64,000 bases of DNA from Salinispora vitiensis (GTDB lineage Bacteria > Actinomycetota > Actinomycetes > Mycobacteriales > Micromonosporaceae): assembly GCF_000378825.1 (NCBI RefSeq), contig NZ_KB900388.1:3877654-3941653 (forward strand), given 5' to 3'. Under the pieces are notes generated by a model. The model saw only the letters and a list, made by a program, of their open reading frames with translations. It made no database searches and was not told the origin of the DNA. The position numbers and the translations under genes are program-made. Below are positions 49,372 through 58,512 of the stretch, one piece after another (within the stretch, counting starts at the first letter, position 1; every line of letters begins with the position of its first letter).

Positions 49372-50289
49372 ATGCTGCGTACCGTAATTCTCGCTGCGGC
49401 CCGATCATCGCGGTGCGAGCGGCTCGTTGCGACATCCCCTTTCACCCGCGACGTGGTGCACCGGTTCGTCGCCGGCCCCCGGCCCGAGGACGCGTTGCGG
49501 GTCACCCGCGCCCTCGTCGCCGACGGGCTCACGGTCACCCTCGACAACCTCGGTGAGGACACGGTCACGCCCGAGCAGGCCAGCGCCGTTCGCGACGAGT
49601 ACCTGGACCTGCTGGCGGTGCTCGCCGCCAACGGGCTCACCCCCGCCGCGGAGGTGAGTGTCAAGCTCTCCGCGCTCGGGCAGACCTTCGACGAGCAGCT
49701 CGCCTACGACAACGCCCGGGCGATCTGCGCGGCGGCCGAGGCCGGGGGCACCACGGTCACCCTCGACATGGAGGACCACACCACCACCGATTCCACCCTG
49801 GACATCCTCGACCAGCTGCGCGCGGACTATCCGTCCACTGGGGCAGTGCTCCAGGCGTACCTGCGCCGGACCGAGTCCGACTGCCGGCAGCTGGCCGGCG
49901 CCGGTTCCCGGGTTCGGCTCTGCAAGGGCGCGTACCGGGAGCCCGAGTCGGTTGCCTACCAGTCCGCCCGGGACGTGGACCGGTCCTACGTACGCTGCCT
50001 GAACATTCTGCTGGCCGGGGCCGGCTACCCGATGCTCGCCACGCACGACCCCCGCCTGATCGCGATCGGCGAGGACCGGGCCCGCTGGTTCGACCGGGGG
50101 CCGGGCCAGTTCGAGTTCCAGATGCTCTACGGCATCCGCTCCGCCGAACAGGCCCGCCTGATCGGCGACGGATACACCGTGCGCACGTACGTGCCGTACG
50201 GCGAGGAGTGGTTCGGCTATCTCATGCGTCGCCTGGCCGAGCGCCCCGCCAATCTGGGGTTTCTCGCCCGCGCCCTGATGGGCCGATAG
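49372..50289 (+). CDS. Proline dehydrogenase
   Basis: The 305-aa protein is an FAD-dependent monofunctional proline dehydrogenase: LTPAAEVSVKLSALGQTFDE, VTLDMEDHTTTDSTL, VLQAYLRRTESDCRQL, RLCKGAYREPESVAYQ, ATHDPRLIAIG, EFQMLYGIRSAEQARL, YVPYGEEWFGYLMRRLAERPAN. It oxidises proline to pyrroline-5-carboxylate. No P5C dehydrogenase gene adjoins it. ATG 49372 is 7 bases after TACTCT. It occupies the slot where mycobacteria have proC (from memory). Confidence 0.93.
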   Translation: MLRTVILAAARSSRCERLVATSPFTRDVVHRFVAGPRPEDALRVTRALVADGLTVTLDNLGEDTVTPEQASAVRDEYLDLLAVLAANGLTPAAEVSVKLSALGQTFDEQLAYDNARAICAAAEAGGTTVTLDMEDHTTTDSTLDILDQLRADYPSTGAVLQAYLRRTESDCRQLAGAGSRVRLCKGAYREPESVAYQSARDVDRSYVRCLNILLAGAGYPMLATHDPRLIAIGEDRARWFDRGPGQFEFQMLYGIRSAEQARLIGDGYTVRTYVPYGEEWFGYLMRRLAERPANLGFLARALMGR

Positions 50290-50647
50290 CCAGGCCCGCG
50301 GCGGGGGGTCATGATCTACCGGTGTCGGGCCCCGGCGAGCGCCCTGACACACTGGTGCCCGCTCCCAGCACGGAGCCCCGGTCCGCGTCCGGAAGCGGCC
50401 CGGGGCGCTCGTCCGGTGGCACCGGTGGCGCCACCGGCGCCACCGGGCTCCGTGGGGACCGAGCGGCGCCGCTCGGCAGCTGAGGTGGGCCGCCAGGACT
50501 CCGCTGGTGTGAATCAGCACGGTTTGTCCGAAGGGATCGCGCTGGTCACATCGGCCCCGTTACCGTACTGATAACACGCGCGTCGCCGGTCCGGCGGAAG
50601 CCCCGTCGGGATTGCACGCGCCGGGCATGGGATTGGGTCGGTGAGCC
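50290..50647. other. 358-base gap with a terminator and no supported gene
   Basis: Between proline dehydrogenase and the small HTH gene. A strong hairpin lies at 50415-50444. No convincing frame or tRNA was seen. Confidence 0.55.
50415..50444 (+). terminator. Hairpin after the proline dehydrogenase gene
   Basis: GGTGGCACCGGTG (50415-50427) and CACCGGCGCCACC (50432-50444) form a 13-bp stem with one A-C mismatch and a GCGC loop, 126 bases beyond the stop. Confidence 0.5.
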
Positions 50648-50857
50648 ATGGCCGGGTTGCGGTCCGACGGTCAGCTCTCGGGGGTCAGGTTTCTCACCGT
50701 CGCCGAGGTGGCGACGGTCATGCGGGTGTCGAAGATGACGGTCTACCGCCTGGTACACGGCGGCGAGCTCGCCGCGGTACGGGTCGGCCGGTCATTCCGC
50801 GTCCCCGAGCACGCGGTGCACGAGTACCTGCGTGGCGCCTTCCAGGAAACCGCCTGA
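50648..50857 (+). CDS. Excisionase-type helix-turn-helix protein (Rv0500A-like)
   Basis: The 69-aa protein is one MerR-like excisionase HTH: RFLTVAEVATVMRVSKMTVYRLVHGGELAAVRVGRSFRVPEHAVHEYL. This small regulator is conserved just upstream of the bL37 gene in actinobacteria (Rv0500A in M. tuberculosis, from memory), so it is a core gene and not a phage excisionase. Target genes are unknown. Confidence 0.88.
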   Translation: MAGLRSDGQLSGVRFLTVAEVATVMRVSKMTVYRLVHGGELAAVRVGRSFRVPEHAVHEYLRGAFQETA

Positions 50858-51059
50858 GTCGGTGTTCGCGGGTGGGAAGCGGCCATGCTGACCGGCATCG
50901 AGGGGCCGCGTTGGTCCTGCTGATGCTTCCCGGCTACCCTGGACCCGACCGTGACCACAGATGCGCTCCGCCGCCCGTCCCGCAGGTCCGGTCCGTTGTC
51001 CGCAAGCGGACGCCGGTGTCATCCGGTCCGCCCCGCACATTGCATCGAAAGGCTGTCGT

Positions 51060-51161
51060 ATGGGCTCGGTGGTCAAGAAGCGCCGCAAGCGCATGGCTAA
51101 GAAGAAGCACCGCAAGCTGCTGCGCAAGACCCGCGTCCAGCGTCGCCGTCTCGGCAAGTGA
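51060..51161 (+). CDS. Small mitochondrial-type ribosomal protein bL37
   Basis: The 33-aa peptide GSVVKKRRKRMAKKKHRKLLRKTRVQRR... is the actinobacterial bL37/AURKAIP1-COX24 small basic ribosomal protein, seen in mycobacterial ribosome structures. GAAAGG lies about 8 bases before ATG 51060. It follows the excisionase-type HTH gene. Confidence 0.93.
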   Translation: MGSVVKKRRKRMAKKKHRKLLRKTRVQRRRLGK

Positions 51162-51280
51162 GTCGGTGCCGGGCTGGTCCCGGCACCGTTATCACTTGCC
51201 AGCTGTCGACCCTCGGAGGCTCGGGTGATCAAGCCGCGGATGTTCCGGCTCGATCCCGCCTGCCGGGGACGGTGTGCGGC

Positions 51281-52357
51281 ATGACCCCCGGTGGCCCCTC
51301 CGGCGCCCCGGGGGTCGTTGTCGTGACCGGGGTCAGCCGCTACCTCGGCGCGCACGTCGCCGCGCGGCTCGCCGCCGACCCGCGGGTCGGGCGGGTGATC
51401 GGAGTCGATCCACCCGCTGCGGGTGGGGAGTTCACCGACCTGCTCAGCGGGGTCGAGCGGGTCCGGGTGGACGCGGGCTCGATCGGTGGTCTCCTCGCCG
51501 ACCTCGACGTTGACGCCGTCGTGCACCTGGCCCTGGTCAGCGCTCCCGATCCACAGCACGGGGGCCGCGCGGCCATGAAGGAGCAGAACATCATCGGTAC
51601 GATGCAGCTGCTGGCCGCCGCGCAGCACGCGCCCCGGTTGCGCAAGCTCGTCGTCCGTTCCTCGACCGCCGCCTACGGCGCGTCCTTCCGTGACCCGGCG
51701 GTCTTCACCGAGGAGACCGAGCCGCGGGAGGTGCCGCGCGGTGGCTTCGGCCGGGACATCCTGGACATCGAGGGGTACGTGCGAGGTTTTCGCCGCCGCC
51801 GCCCCGACGTCACCGCCACCGTGCTGCGGTTCGCGCCGTTCATCGGCTCGACCGCCGACACCACACTCACCCGCTACTTCGCCCAACCGCTGGTGCCCAC
51901 CGTGTTCGGCCGCGACCCGCGGCTGCAGTTCCTGCACTTCGAGGACGCGCTGGAGGTGCTGCACCGCTCGGTCGTGCGGGACCATCCGGGCACCTACAAC
52001 GTCGCCGGCTCCGGGGTGCTGGCGCTCTCCCAGGCCATTCGACGGGCCGGCCGGGTCGGGGTGCCGGTGCTGGAGCCCGGTCTGTCCGGGGCGGCCGCGC
52101 TGGCCCGTACGCTCGGCTTCGGCCGCTACGGGTTGGACCAGGTCGACCTCTTCGTGCACGGTCGGGTCGTGGACACCAGCCGGCTCCAGCGGGAGTACGG
52201 CTTCACCCCACGCTCGACCGCCGCCGCCTTCGACGACTTCATCCGCGCCCACCGGAACGGGATCGTGGTGACCCGGGAACGCCTCGCCGCCGCCGAGCAG
52301 CTGGTGCTCGACGGGGTCCGGCAGGTCCGCTCCGCTGCCGCTGGGGAGCGGTCTTGA
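51281..52357 (+). CDS. NAD-dependent epimerase/dehydratase (GalE2-like)
   Basis: The 358-aa extended SDR has VVVTGVSRYLGAHVAARLA at its N-terminus, a Rossmann loop in which the last Gly is replaced (TGVSRYLG), then VVHLALVSAP and RSSTAAYGAS. The usual Tyr-x-x-x-Lys active site is not apparent near DILDIEGYVRGF, so catalysis may differ from true GalE. It lies in the position of Rv0501. The downstream acyltransferase starts at an overlapping TTGA. Confidence 0.82.
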   Translation: MTPGGPSGAPGVVVVTGVSRYLGAHVAARLAADPRVGRVIGVDPPAAGGEFTDLLSGVERVRVDAGSIGGLLADLDVDAVVHLALVSAPDPQHGGRAAMKEQNIIGTMQLLAAAQHAPRLRKLVVRSSTAAYGASFRDPAVFTEETEPREVPRGGFGRDILDIEGYVRGFRRRRPDVTATVLRFAPFIGSTADTTLTRYFAQPLVPTVFGRDPRLQFLHFEDALEVLHRSVVRDHPGTYNVAGSGVLALSQAIRRAGRVGVPVLEPGLSGAAALARTLGFGRYGLDQVDLFVHGRVVDTSRLQREYGFTPRSTAAAFDDFIRAHRNGIVVTRERLAAAEQLVLDGVRQVRSAAAGERS

Positions 52358-53226
52358 CCGGCGGGATGATCTCCGAACAGCCCGGCGATCACTGGGACCG
52401 GAAGGTGGCGAGCGGGCTGGCGTTTCTGCGCGGTCGCCTCGCCGGCGACTACGAGATCGACGAGTTCGGCTTCGACCCGCAGCTCACCACTTCCGTGTTT
52501 CATCCGCTGGTGCGGCTGCTCTACCGCGACTGGTTCCGCACCGAGGTCACCGGGCTGGAGCATGTGCCCGACGTGGGAGCCGGCCTCGTGGTGGCCAACC
52601 ACTCCGGCACGGTGGCCCTGGACGCGCTGATCCTCTCGGCGATAATCCACGACCAGCACCCGCAGCGCCGGTTTCTTCGCCTGCTCGGCGCGGACCTCGT
52701 CTTCCGGATGCCGGTGGTGTCGGCGGTCGCCCGCAAGGGCGGCGGCACGGTCGCCTGCAACCCGGACGCCGAGCGGCTGCTCGACTCCGGTGAGCTGGTC
52801 GGCGTCTTCCCCGAGGGCTTCAAGGGCACCGGCAAGCTGTACGCGGAGCGCTACAAGCTACAACGGTTCGGTCGGGGTGGCTTCGTCTCCGCGGCGTTGC
52901 GGACGGGAACCCCGATCGTGCCGGTGGCGGTAGTCGGTGGCGAGGAGACCTACCCGATGCTCGCCGATGTGAAGCCCCTCGCCCGGCTGCTGAAGCTGCC
53001 ATACTTCCCCGTCACGCCGACCTTCCCCTGGCTCGGCCCGCTGGGCGCGGTGCCGCTGCCGAGCAAATGGTTGATCGAGTTCTGCCCGCCGATCGCCACC
53101 GAGCACCTGACCGACTCGGCCGACGACCCGCTGGTCGTGTTCAACCTCGCCGACCAGGTGCGGGAGACCATTCAGCAGACCCTGCACCGGCTGCTGGAGC
53201 AGCGGCCGGACCCGTTCGGCCCCTGA
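52354..53226 (+). CDS. PlsC-type acyltransferase
   Basis: The 290-aa protein has the glycerophospholipid acyltransferase boxes NHSGTVALD (HxxxxD), GGGTVACNPDAERLL and the PlsC-like FPEGFKGTGKLY, then IVPVAVVGGEETYP. It would acylate lysophosphatidate or another membrane lipid. TTG 52354 overlaps the epimerase stop and has GGGGAG 5 bases upstream; ATG 52366 is an alternative. It corresponds to Rv0502, which also follows the epimerase. Confidence 0.88.
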   Translation: MTGGMISEQPGDHWDRKVASGLAFLRGRLAGDYEIDEFGFDPQLTTSVFHPLVRLLYRDWFRTEVTGLEHVPDVGAGLVVANHSGTVALDALILSAIIHDQHPQRRFLRLLGADLVFRMPVVSAVARKGGGTVACNPDAERLLDSGELVGVFPEGFKGTGKLYAERYKLQRFGRGGFVSAALRTGTPIVPVAVVGGEETYPMLADVKPLARLLKLPYFPVTPTFPWLGPLGAVPLPSKWLIEFCPPIATEHLTDSADDPLVVFNLADQVRETIQQTLHRLLEQRPDPFGP

Positions 53227-53304
53227 CCGGGGCACCACCGGCGGCGAGCCCGCGGGCGGGCAAATTCGGTTGCGATCGACTGGTGCCCTCGTACGGTGCT
53301 CGTT

Positions 53305-54573
53305 GTGCGCAGAGTCGTCGAGGCGGTCGTACCAGCTCGGTTGGGTAATGGGTTCCGTTGGCTGCTGGCGTCGTCGTGGGCGACGAACCTGAGCGACGGG
53401 ATCGCGGTGGCGGCCGGGCCGCTGCTGGTGGCGTCGCTGACCACCAACCCGCTCCTGGTCGCCCTGGCGGCCCTGCTGCGGTGGGCGCCGCAGCTGGTCT
53501 TCGGCCTCTGGGCCGGGGTGCTCTCCGATCGTCTCGACCGGCGGCGCATCGTGCTGGTGGGGAACGCGGTCCGGGTCGGCGCACTGGGCGTGCTGTTCGG
53601 GGCGTTGGTGACCGACCGGGTGTCGGTGCCGGTGGTGCTGCTGACGCTGGCGCTGCTCGCCACCGCCGAGGTGTTCGTGGACAACACGACCGGGACGCTG
53701 ACGCCGATGCTGGTGCGCCGGGAGGACCTGGCGATCGCCAACGCCCGCGTCCTGGCCGGGGGCATCACGCTGAACAAGCTGGCCGGCCCGGCGCTCGGGG
53801 CCGTGCTCTTCGCGGCCGGTCGGTCCTGGCCCTTCGCCACCAACACGCTTCTCCTCGCGGCCGGGCTGCTGTTGGTGTCCCGGGTGTCGCTGCCGCCGCG
53901 GGAGCGGGAATCGGCGGGTCAGCACCGTGATCTGCGCGGTGACATCGGGGCGGGGTTCCGCTGGGCCGTCCGTCATCCGGCCGTTCGGACGCTCTGCCTG
54001 ACCGCCCTGTTCTTCAACATCACCTACGGCGCCGTCTGGTCCATCCTGGTGCTCTACGCCGAGGCGCGGCTCGGCCTCGGTGCCGTCGGCTTCGGCCTGA
54101 TCAGTACGGCGATGGCGGCCGGTGGGCTGCTCGCCACCGTCGGGTACGGCTGGCTCACCCGTCGGGTGAGCCTCGGGGACATCATGCGGGCCGGGCTGAT
54201 CATCGAAACGCTCACCCACCTCGGTCTCGCCGTCACCACCTCGCCCTGGGTCGCCTCGGCCATCCTCTTCGGTTTCGGGGCGCACGCGTTCGCCTGGGGC
54301 ACCACCGCCCTGACCATTCGGCAGCGGGCGGTTCCGATCTACTTCCAGGGCCGGGTCAACAGCATCTACGGCATCAGCGCGTACGGCGGACTGGTTGTCG
54401 GCGCGGCGCTCGGCGGCCCGCTGGTCGCTCTGCTCGGGATGACCGGTCCATTCTGGTTCGCCTTCGCCGGCTCGGCGCTGCTCGTCGCGGTACTGTGGCG
54501 CCAGTTCGGCCACCTCGCCCACACCGAGGATCCGACGCCAACGCCGGTGCCGGTCGGGTCAGCCACCCACTGA
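53305..54573 (+). CDS. MFS transporter
   Basis: The 422-aa protein has twelve hydrophobic segments; the signature between helices 2 and 3 reads AGVLSDRLDRRRIVLVGNAVRVGAL. The N-terminus LLASSWATNLSDGIAVAAGPLLVASLT is typical of MFS_3-type exporters found in actinobacteria. GTG 53305 is 7 bases after TACGGT (leaderless). Substrate unknown. Confidence 0.88.
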   Translation: MRRVVEAVVPARLGNGFRWLLASSWATNLSDGIAVAAGPLLVASLTTNPLLVALAALLRWAPQLVFGLWAGVLSDRLDRRRIVLVGNAVRVGALGVLFGALVTDRVSVPVVLLTLALLATAEVFVDNTTGTLTPMLVRREDLAIANARVLAGGITLNKLAGPALGAVLFAAGRSWPFATNTLLLAAGLLLVSRVSLPPRERESAGQHRDLRGDIGAGFRWAVRHPAVRTLCLTALFFNITYGAVWSILVLYAEARLGLGAVGFGLISTAMAAGGLLATVGYGWLTRRVSLGDIMRAGLIIETLTHLGLAVTTSPWVASAILFGFGAHAFAWGTTALTIRQRAVPIYFQGRVNSIYGISAYGGLVVGAALGGPLVALLGMTGPFWFAFAGSALLVAVLWRQFGHLAHTEDPTPTPVPVGSATH

Positions 54574-54602
54574 CGGCGGCGCGAGCGGGTTGGCGGGGGT
54601 GC

Positions 54603-55475
54603 TCACGTCCGGACGGACGAACGGCGGCGGTGCCGCGCCAGCCCCGCGGTGACCGCTCCGGCGACCAGCCCGACGGCGGCGGTGGACGGGACGGCGATCT
54701 TGACCGCCCGACGCCCGGTGCGGAAGTCCCGTACCTCCCATCCGCGTCGGCGGGCCTCCCGCAGCAGCGCGGAATCCGGGTTGACGGCGACCCCGCGGCC
54801 GGCCGCCGCGAGCATCGGCAGATCATTGGCGGAGTCGCTGTAGGCGGTGCAGCGGGAGAGGTCCAGCCCTTCCGCCGCGGCGAGTCGGGTCACCGCCTCC
54901 GCCTTCGCGGGCCCGTGCATCAGGTCACCGACCAGCCGCCCCGTGTAGGCGCCGTCAACCACCTCGGCCACCGTTCCGATGGCACCGGTGAGCCCCAGCC
55001 GGGCGGCGATCACCCGGCCGATCTCCACCGGCGCGGCGCTGACCAGCCAAACCCGTTGTCCGGCGTCGAGGTGGCCCTGGGCGAGCCGCCGCGCGCCGGC
55101 CCAGATCCGGGGCGCCATCAGCTCGTCGAAGATCTCCTCGGCGAGGCGCTCCACCTCCTCCACCTGCCAGCCCTCGACGAACGCGAGCGCGGCCTCCTTG
55201 ACCTGCGACATGTCGCCGACATGCTCGGTGGCGAGTACCCGGAACCGCAGCTGCTGCCAGGCGAATCGGAGTAGGTCGCTGGTGGTGACGTAGTTGCGCG
55301 CGGCGAGTCCGCGGGCGAACCAGTAGATCGAGGCCCCCTGCATCAGGGTGTTGTCCACGTCGAAGAAGGCGGCCGCGGCCCGATCCGGCGGCGGAGTCGG
55401 TGCGGCGCTGGCCGAACCTCCCTCGGAGCTGGGACTGCGGGTGTCGGTGCTCACCGGCACCTTTCGGCTGGCCAC
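54603..55475 (-). CDS. SerB-like HAD phosphatase with a C-terminal membrane helix
   Basis: The 290-aa protein has HAD motif I in FFDVDNTLMQGASIYWF (nucleophile DxD), motif II VWLVSAAPVEIGR, and motif III/IV HGPAKAEAVTRL with AYSDSANDLPML. A membrane helix (TAAVGLVAGAVTAGLA) ends the protein. It resembles the SerB1/Rv0505c group of HAD-IB phosphatases; phosphoserine as substrate is unproven. GTG 55475 has GGAGGGGGAG upstream. Confidence 0.87.
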   Translation of the reverse strand: MASRKVPVSTDTRSPSSEGGSASAAPTPPPDRAAAAFFDVDNTLMQGASIYWFARGLAARNYVTTSDLLRFAWQQLRFRVLATEHVGDMSQVKEAALAFVEGWQVEEVERLAEEIFDELMAPRIWAGARRLAQGHLDAGQRVWLVSAAPVEIGRVIAARLGLTGAIGTVAEVVDGAYTGRLVGDLMHGPAKAEAVTRLAAAEGLDLSRCTAYSDSANDLPMLAAAGRGVAVNPDSALLREARRRGWEVRDFRTGRRAVKIAVPSTAAVGLVAGAVTAGLARHRRRSSVRT

Positions 55476-55622
55476 GCGCTCCCCCTCCGGACGACCGGCG
55501 CACACCGTGCGCCACCTGGCGAGGGTAGCCGGGTGGCGCATCGGGGCGGGCCCGCAATCAGGCAATCGACCCGGGTGTGCGGTGGTTCGGTGCCAGCGGT
55601 TGGCGGCCCGTCTCGGCCGGCG

Positions 55623-56507
55623 TCAGCGGTTGGCGGGGCAGCTCGTCGGAGTGGGACCGAGCGCGTCGCTGCCGCTCGGCACGGGCAGGCCACAGTCGAT
55701 GGCGGCGCGCAGCGCGTCCGAGCGCTCGAGGGCATCATCGAGAAGCGTGAGTGAATGCTCGGTGCGGTCGCGGTCCGCGCGGGGCCGCTCGCCCACGAGC
55801 TCGCCGACCGCCGTACGCTGCGCGGCGACGAAGGCGTCAACCACGTCCAGCGCGGTCCGGTCGGAAGCCTGCACCGCGGCGGTGGTGAGCAGGCGTACGC
55901 CCTGGCGGGTGTCGGCGTCCATATCGTCCAGGACCCCGCTGTAGCCGGCCCGGTCGTCGCGCAGCTGGGCCGCCTCGCTCAGGCGGGTCCGCGCGAAGTC
56001 CAGGAAGAGCTGCCCCCGGCTGTGGTCCGAGCCGGTCAACGCGAGCTGCGCACGCTCGGTCGACCGCTTCATCCCGTACAGCGCGTCGCCCGGTACCGCG
56101 TTCTCACTGGCCGCGGAGATGCCGGAGACGGCGACGGCGCCGGTCGCGACGCCGATCAGGATCGCGCCGCGGGCCCGGGCTCGCCGCGCGGTGACGGAGG
56201 GGAGGAGGAAGGAGCGGTTCGGCCCCTGGCGGTCTTCCGTCTGGTCGGTGGTGGCCGCCGGGGCGGGTCGGCCGAGGCCCTCGCGTTCGGCGGTGGCCAG
56301 CAGCATCGCCCGTAGGCCGGTCCGGAACTCGGCACTGACCTCGACCGTCGGGGCGGCGTCACCGAGTTGGTGCCCGACCGCGACGAGGTCGGTGAGCTGT
56401 TCGTCAAGCCGGGATCGGACGTGGTGTCGTCGGCCGCCGTTCGCTTCGTCGAGTAGTTGCGCGAAACGCTTGGCGCGCCGACGGGAGACAAAGAGGTCGC
56501 TGTTCAC
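55623..56507 (-). CDS. rsbN: RsbN-type anti-sigma factor (DUF5667)
   Basis: The 294-aa protein has a cytoplasmic N-terminal segment (SDLFVSRRRAKRFAQLLDEANGG), one membrane helix (RGAILIGVATGAVAVSGISAA) and an exported DUF5667 domain (ASENAVPGDALYGMKRSTERAQLALTGSDHSRGQLFLDFARTRLSEA). This is the layout of RsbN, the Streptomyces anti-sigma factor that binds BldN. It lies 263 bases downstream of the BldN-type gene on the same strand, as in Streptomyces. GTG 56507 has GAGGT upstream. Confidence 0.82.
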   Translation of the reverse strand: MNSDLFVSRRRAKRFAQLLDEANGGRRHHVRSRLDEQLTDLVAVGHQLGDAAPTVEVSAEFRTGLRAMLLATAEREGLGRPAPAATTDQTEDRQGPNRSFLLPSVTARRARARGAILIGVATGAVAVSGISAASENAVPGDALYGMKRSTERAQLALTGSDHSRGQLFLDFARTRLSEAAQLRDDRAGYSGVLDDMDADTRQGVRLLTTAAVQASDRTALDVVDAFVAAQRTAVGELVGERPRADRDRTEHSLTLLDDALERSDALRAAIDCGLPVPSGSDALGPTPTSCPANR

Positions 56508-56770
56508 CGCTGGCACCTCCCTCGCTGGGCGCGGCCGGTTGGCCGCGATCGTCACCGACGACCGAGGACGGGTGGGCGTCGCGGGCGGCTCGGGGCCGGC
56601 AGCGGGGCCGGAACCGAGAACCCGGGGGACGCCGGGACTGCATCGGTCGCACCCGGATGAACGCGCCGCGCCGGGTCGGGGTTACGGGGCCAGTGGTGGA
56701 GAAAGCCCGGCAAGTGATCGGTGTCATTGGAGCTCGATGCGCCCGGGCGTCACCGCCGCTGCCAGCGTGG

Positions 56771-57706
56771 TTATGCCCGGAAGCCGTCCGGGAGGAGCCG
56801 GGCGAGGGCACGAACCGCCCGGTACTGCAGGGCCTTGATCGCGCCCTCGTTCTTGCCCATGGCCCGCGCCGTCTCCGCCACCGAGAAGCCTTGGAGGAAG
56901 CGCAGCACGATGCACTCCTGCTGCTCCGGGTTGAGCTGCTTGACCGCGCCGAGCAGGGTGACGTTGGTGATGTGCTCGACCACGGCCGCCTCGGGGCTGC
57001 CTTCCGGCCCCCGGTCTTCGCGTTCGGCGTCGAGGACGTCGCCGGTGGTCACCTCGAGCCGGTAGCGCCCGGACTTGAAGTGGTCCGCCACTAGGTTGCG
57101 GGCGATCGTCACCAGCCACGCCCCGAGGTCTCGGCCCTGCCAGGTGAAGCTACCGATTCGCTTCAGCGCCCGGAGGAAGGTGTCGGAGGTGAGGTCCTCG
57201 GCCAGCTGGCGGTTGCCGACCCGGAAGTAGACGAACCGGAAGACGGTGTCCACGTACCGGTCGTAGATCAGGCCGAAGGCTTCGGCTTCCCCGGCCTGTG
57301 CACGCTCGACCAGCGTCCAGATCTCGATCGCCGGGTCGGACGGGTCGGGGCGGCTCGGATAGCCGGTGGCGGGTGTGCTGGCGGGTAGTGCGGGCAGCAC
57401 CGCCGTGTCGGTGCCGGTGGAGTCGGCGCTGGCGGGTGGGTCGGTACTCCGGCGGCCCTGTACGGGCATAGCCGGCCGGGCTGGCGAGGCGACCCGGGCC
57501 TCGATCGGTTTGGCGTTTGCACCCGGTGTCCCGCTCCGAACGGGGGTTTCGTTGGGGTGCGGACGGCTGCGGACCCCGTTTTCGCTCCAGGCGGCGAGCC
57601 GGCCGTCGTCCCGGGGCCCGCGGGGTGTCAGCCGTTCATTCGTCGCGGGTCGGGCGGGCGGGTCGCCCAGGCCAATTGGCCGCTGCGCGTAGCCGAAGGT
57701 CGTCAT
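56771..57706 (-). CDS. bldN: BldN-type ECF sigma factor with a long N-terminal extension
   Basis: The 311-aa protein has a ~125-residue Pro/Arg/Ala-rich N-terminal region, then sigma2 (ERAQAGEAEAFGLIYDRYVDTVFRFVYFRVGNRQLAEDLTSDTFLRALKRI) and sigma4 (LLGAVKQLNPEQQECIVLRFLQGFSVAETARAMGKNEGAIKALQYRAVRALARLL). S. coelicolor BldN is made as a pro-protein with a shorter extension that is cleaved; the one here is longer. The pairing with an RsbN-like gene and the rex-hem neighbourhood support BldN, which controls sporulation-associated genes. ATG 57706 has GGAGGTG 6 bases upstream. Confidence 0.88.
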   Translation of the reverse strand: MTTFGYAQRPIGLGDPPARPATNERLTPRGPRDDGRLAAWSENGVRSRPHPNETPVRSGTPGANAKPIEARVASPARPAMPVQGRRSTDPPASADSTGTDTAVLPALPASTPATGYPSRPDPSDPAIEIWTLVERAQAGEAEAFGLIYDRYVDTVFRFVYFRVGNRQLAEDLTSDTFLRALKRIGSFTWQGRDLGAWLVTIARNLVADHFKSGRYRLEVTTGDVLDAEREDRGPEGSPEAAVVEHITNVTLLGAVKQLNPEQQECIVLRFLQGFSVAETARAMGKNEGAIKALQYRAVRALARLLPDGFRA

Positions 57707-58512
57707 CGGGGCACCTCCGTCCCGCGGCCCGGGTCCCCGGTGAGTGGGGGCCGGTCGGGCACGCATGGTGTGGGTAGGGGGTTTGCCGGTACGCGGCAGC
57801 TCCCCTTGAGGTGCTGGTCCAATGCGCTGTCGGGCACGGGGGCCTCCTCGGGCTGAGGGGTTGTCGACTCACGGAAAACGGGGTGAGTCGACCCGAGTGA
57901 TGATAGGGGTCAACGTCACCCGCGCGTGGCAAGTCCGTTACACAGGGCCAAAGTATTTCCGGTCGTGTCGCACTCCTGCCGGACCAGTTGTCCGTCGTGT
58001 GCGGTTGACTTTCGGATTCCCCGGTGTTTGGGGAGACGCCCAGGTAGTTCGGGGTGTGGATGATCGCGGCAGGGTGGGTGCCGGCCGGCGGAGGGGACGA
58101 GATGTGCGGCAGCGGTGGCTCGCGGCGGCAGGTGAAGGGTGCTATTTCTCTCACGGCAGGTGACGGTTGCTTGTACGGCACGTGACGGTCAAAGTCCCAT
58201 TGGTAGGACGGGCCGAGGGTGGCCGCGACGCCCGGCGCGCCGCCGGGTAGCCGCCCCGTGCCGCGCTCTTCGGCGCCGGTGCCGGGGGTCGTTGCCCGTT
58301 GTGCCACACTCGACGGCTGGGCAGGAGGTGGTCGGCGCCGGTGCGAATGCTTCCCCGCGTGCGGTGAAGCTGGTGCCTGCCGGGTCACCGAGGTGTGGCG
58401 CAGGGCGGTACTGGGTGTGCCGCATCCCGCCAACGGCGAAACTGTCCACGCGTACGCGCCGCAAGACCCTGCTCCGGCCGTCGGGCCGGGGCCGTCCCCA
58501 CGGAGGAGACCG
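57707..58512. other. 806-base regulatory gap upstream of the BldN-type gene, no supported gene
   Basis: It separates the divergent bldN-type and glutaredoxin-like genes. A large palindrome lies at 57863-57892. At 58147-58187 there are two similar CGGCA(G/C)GTGACGGT segments. The reading frame through 58219-58512 is in phase with the glutaredoxin-like gene, but its sequence looks non-coding. Confidence 0.5.
57863..57892. promoter_or_regulatory. Palindrome upstream of the BldN-type gene
   Basis: GTCGACTCAC (57863-57872) and GTGAGTCGAC (57883-57892) are perfect 10-bp arms with a 10-base spacer; outer CTCGGG (57848-57853) and CCCGAG (57892-57897) add further symmetry. It is 157 bases upstream of the start codon, in the likely promoter zone, where BldD or other developmental regulators might bind. 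It does not match the BldD consensus spacing as I know it. Confidence 0.5.
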
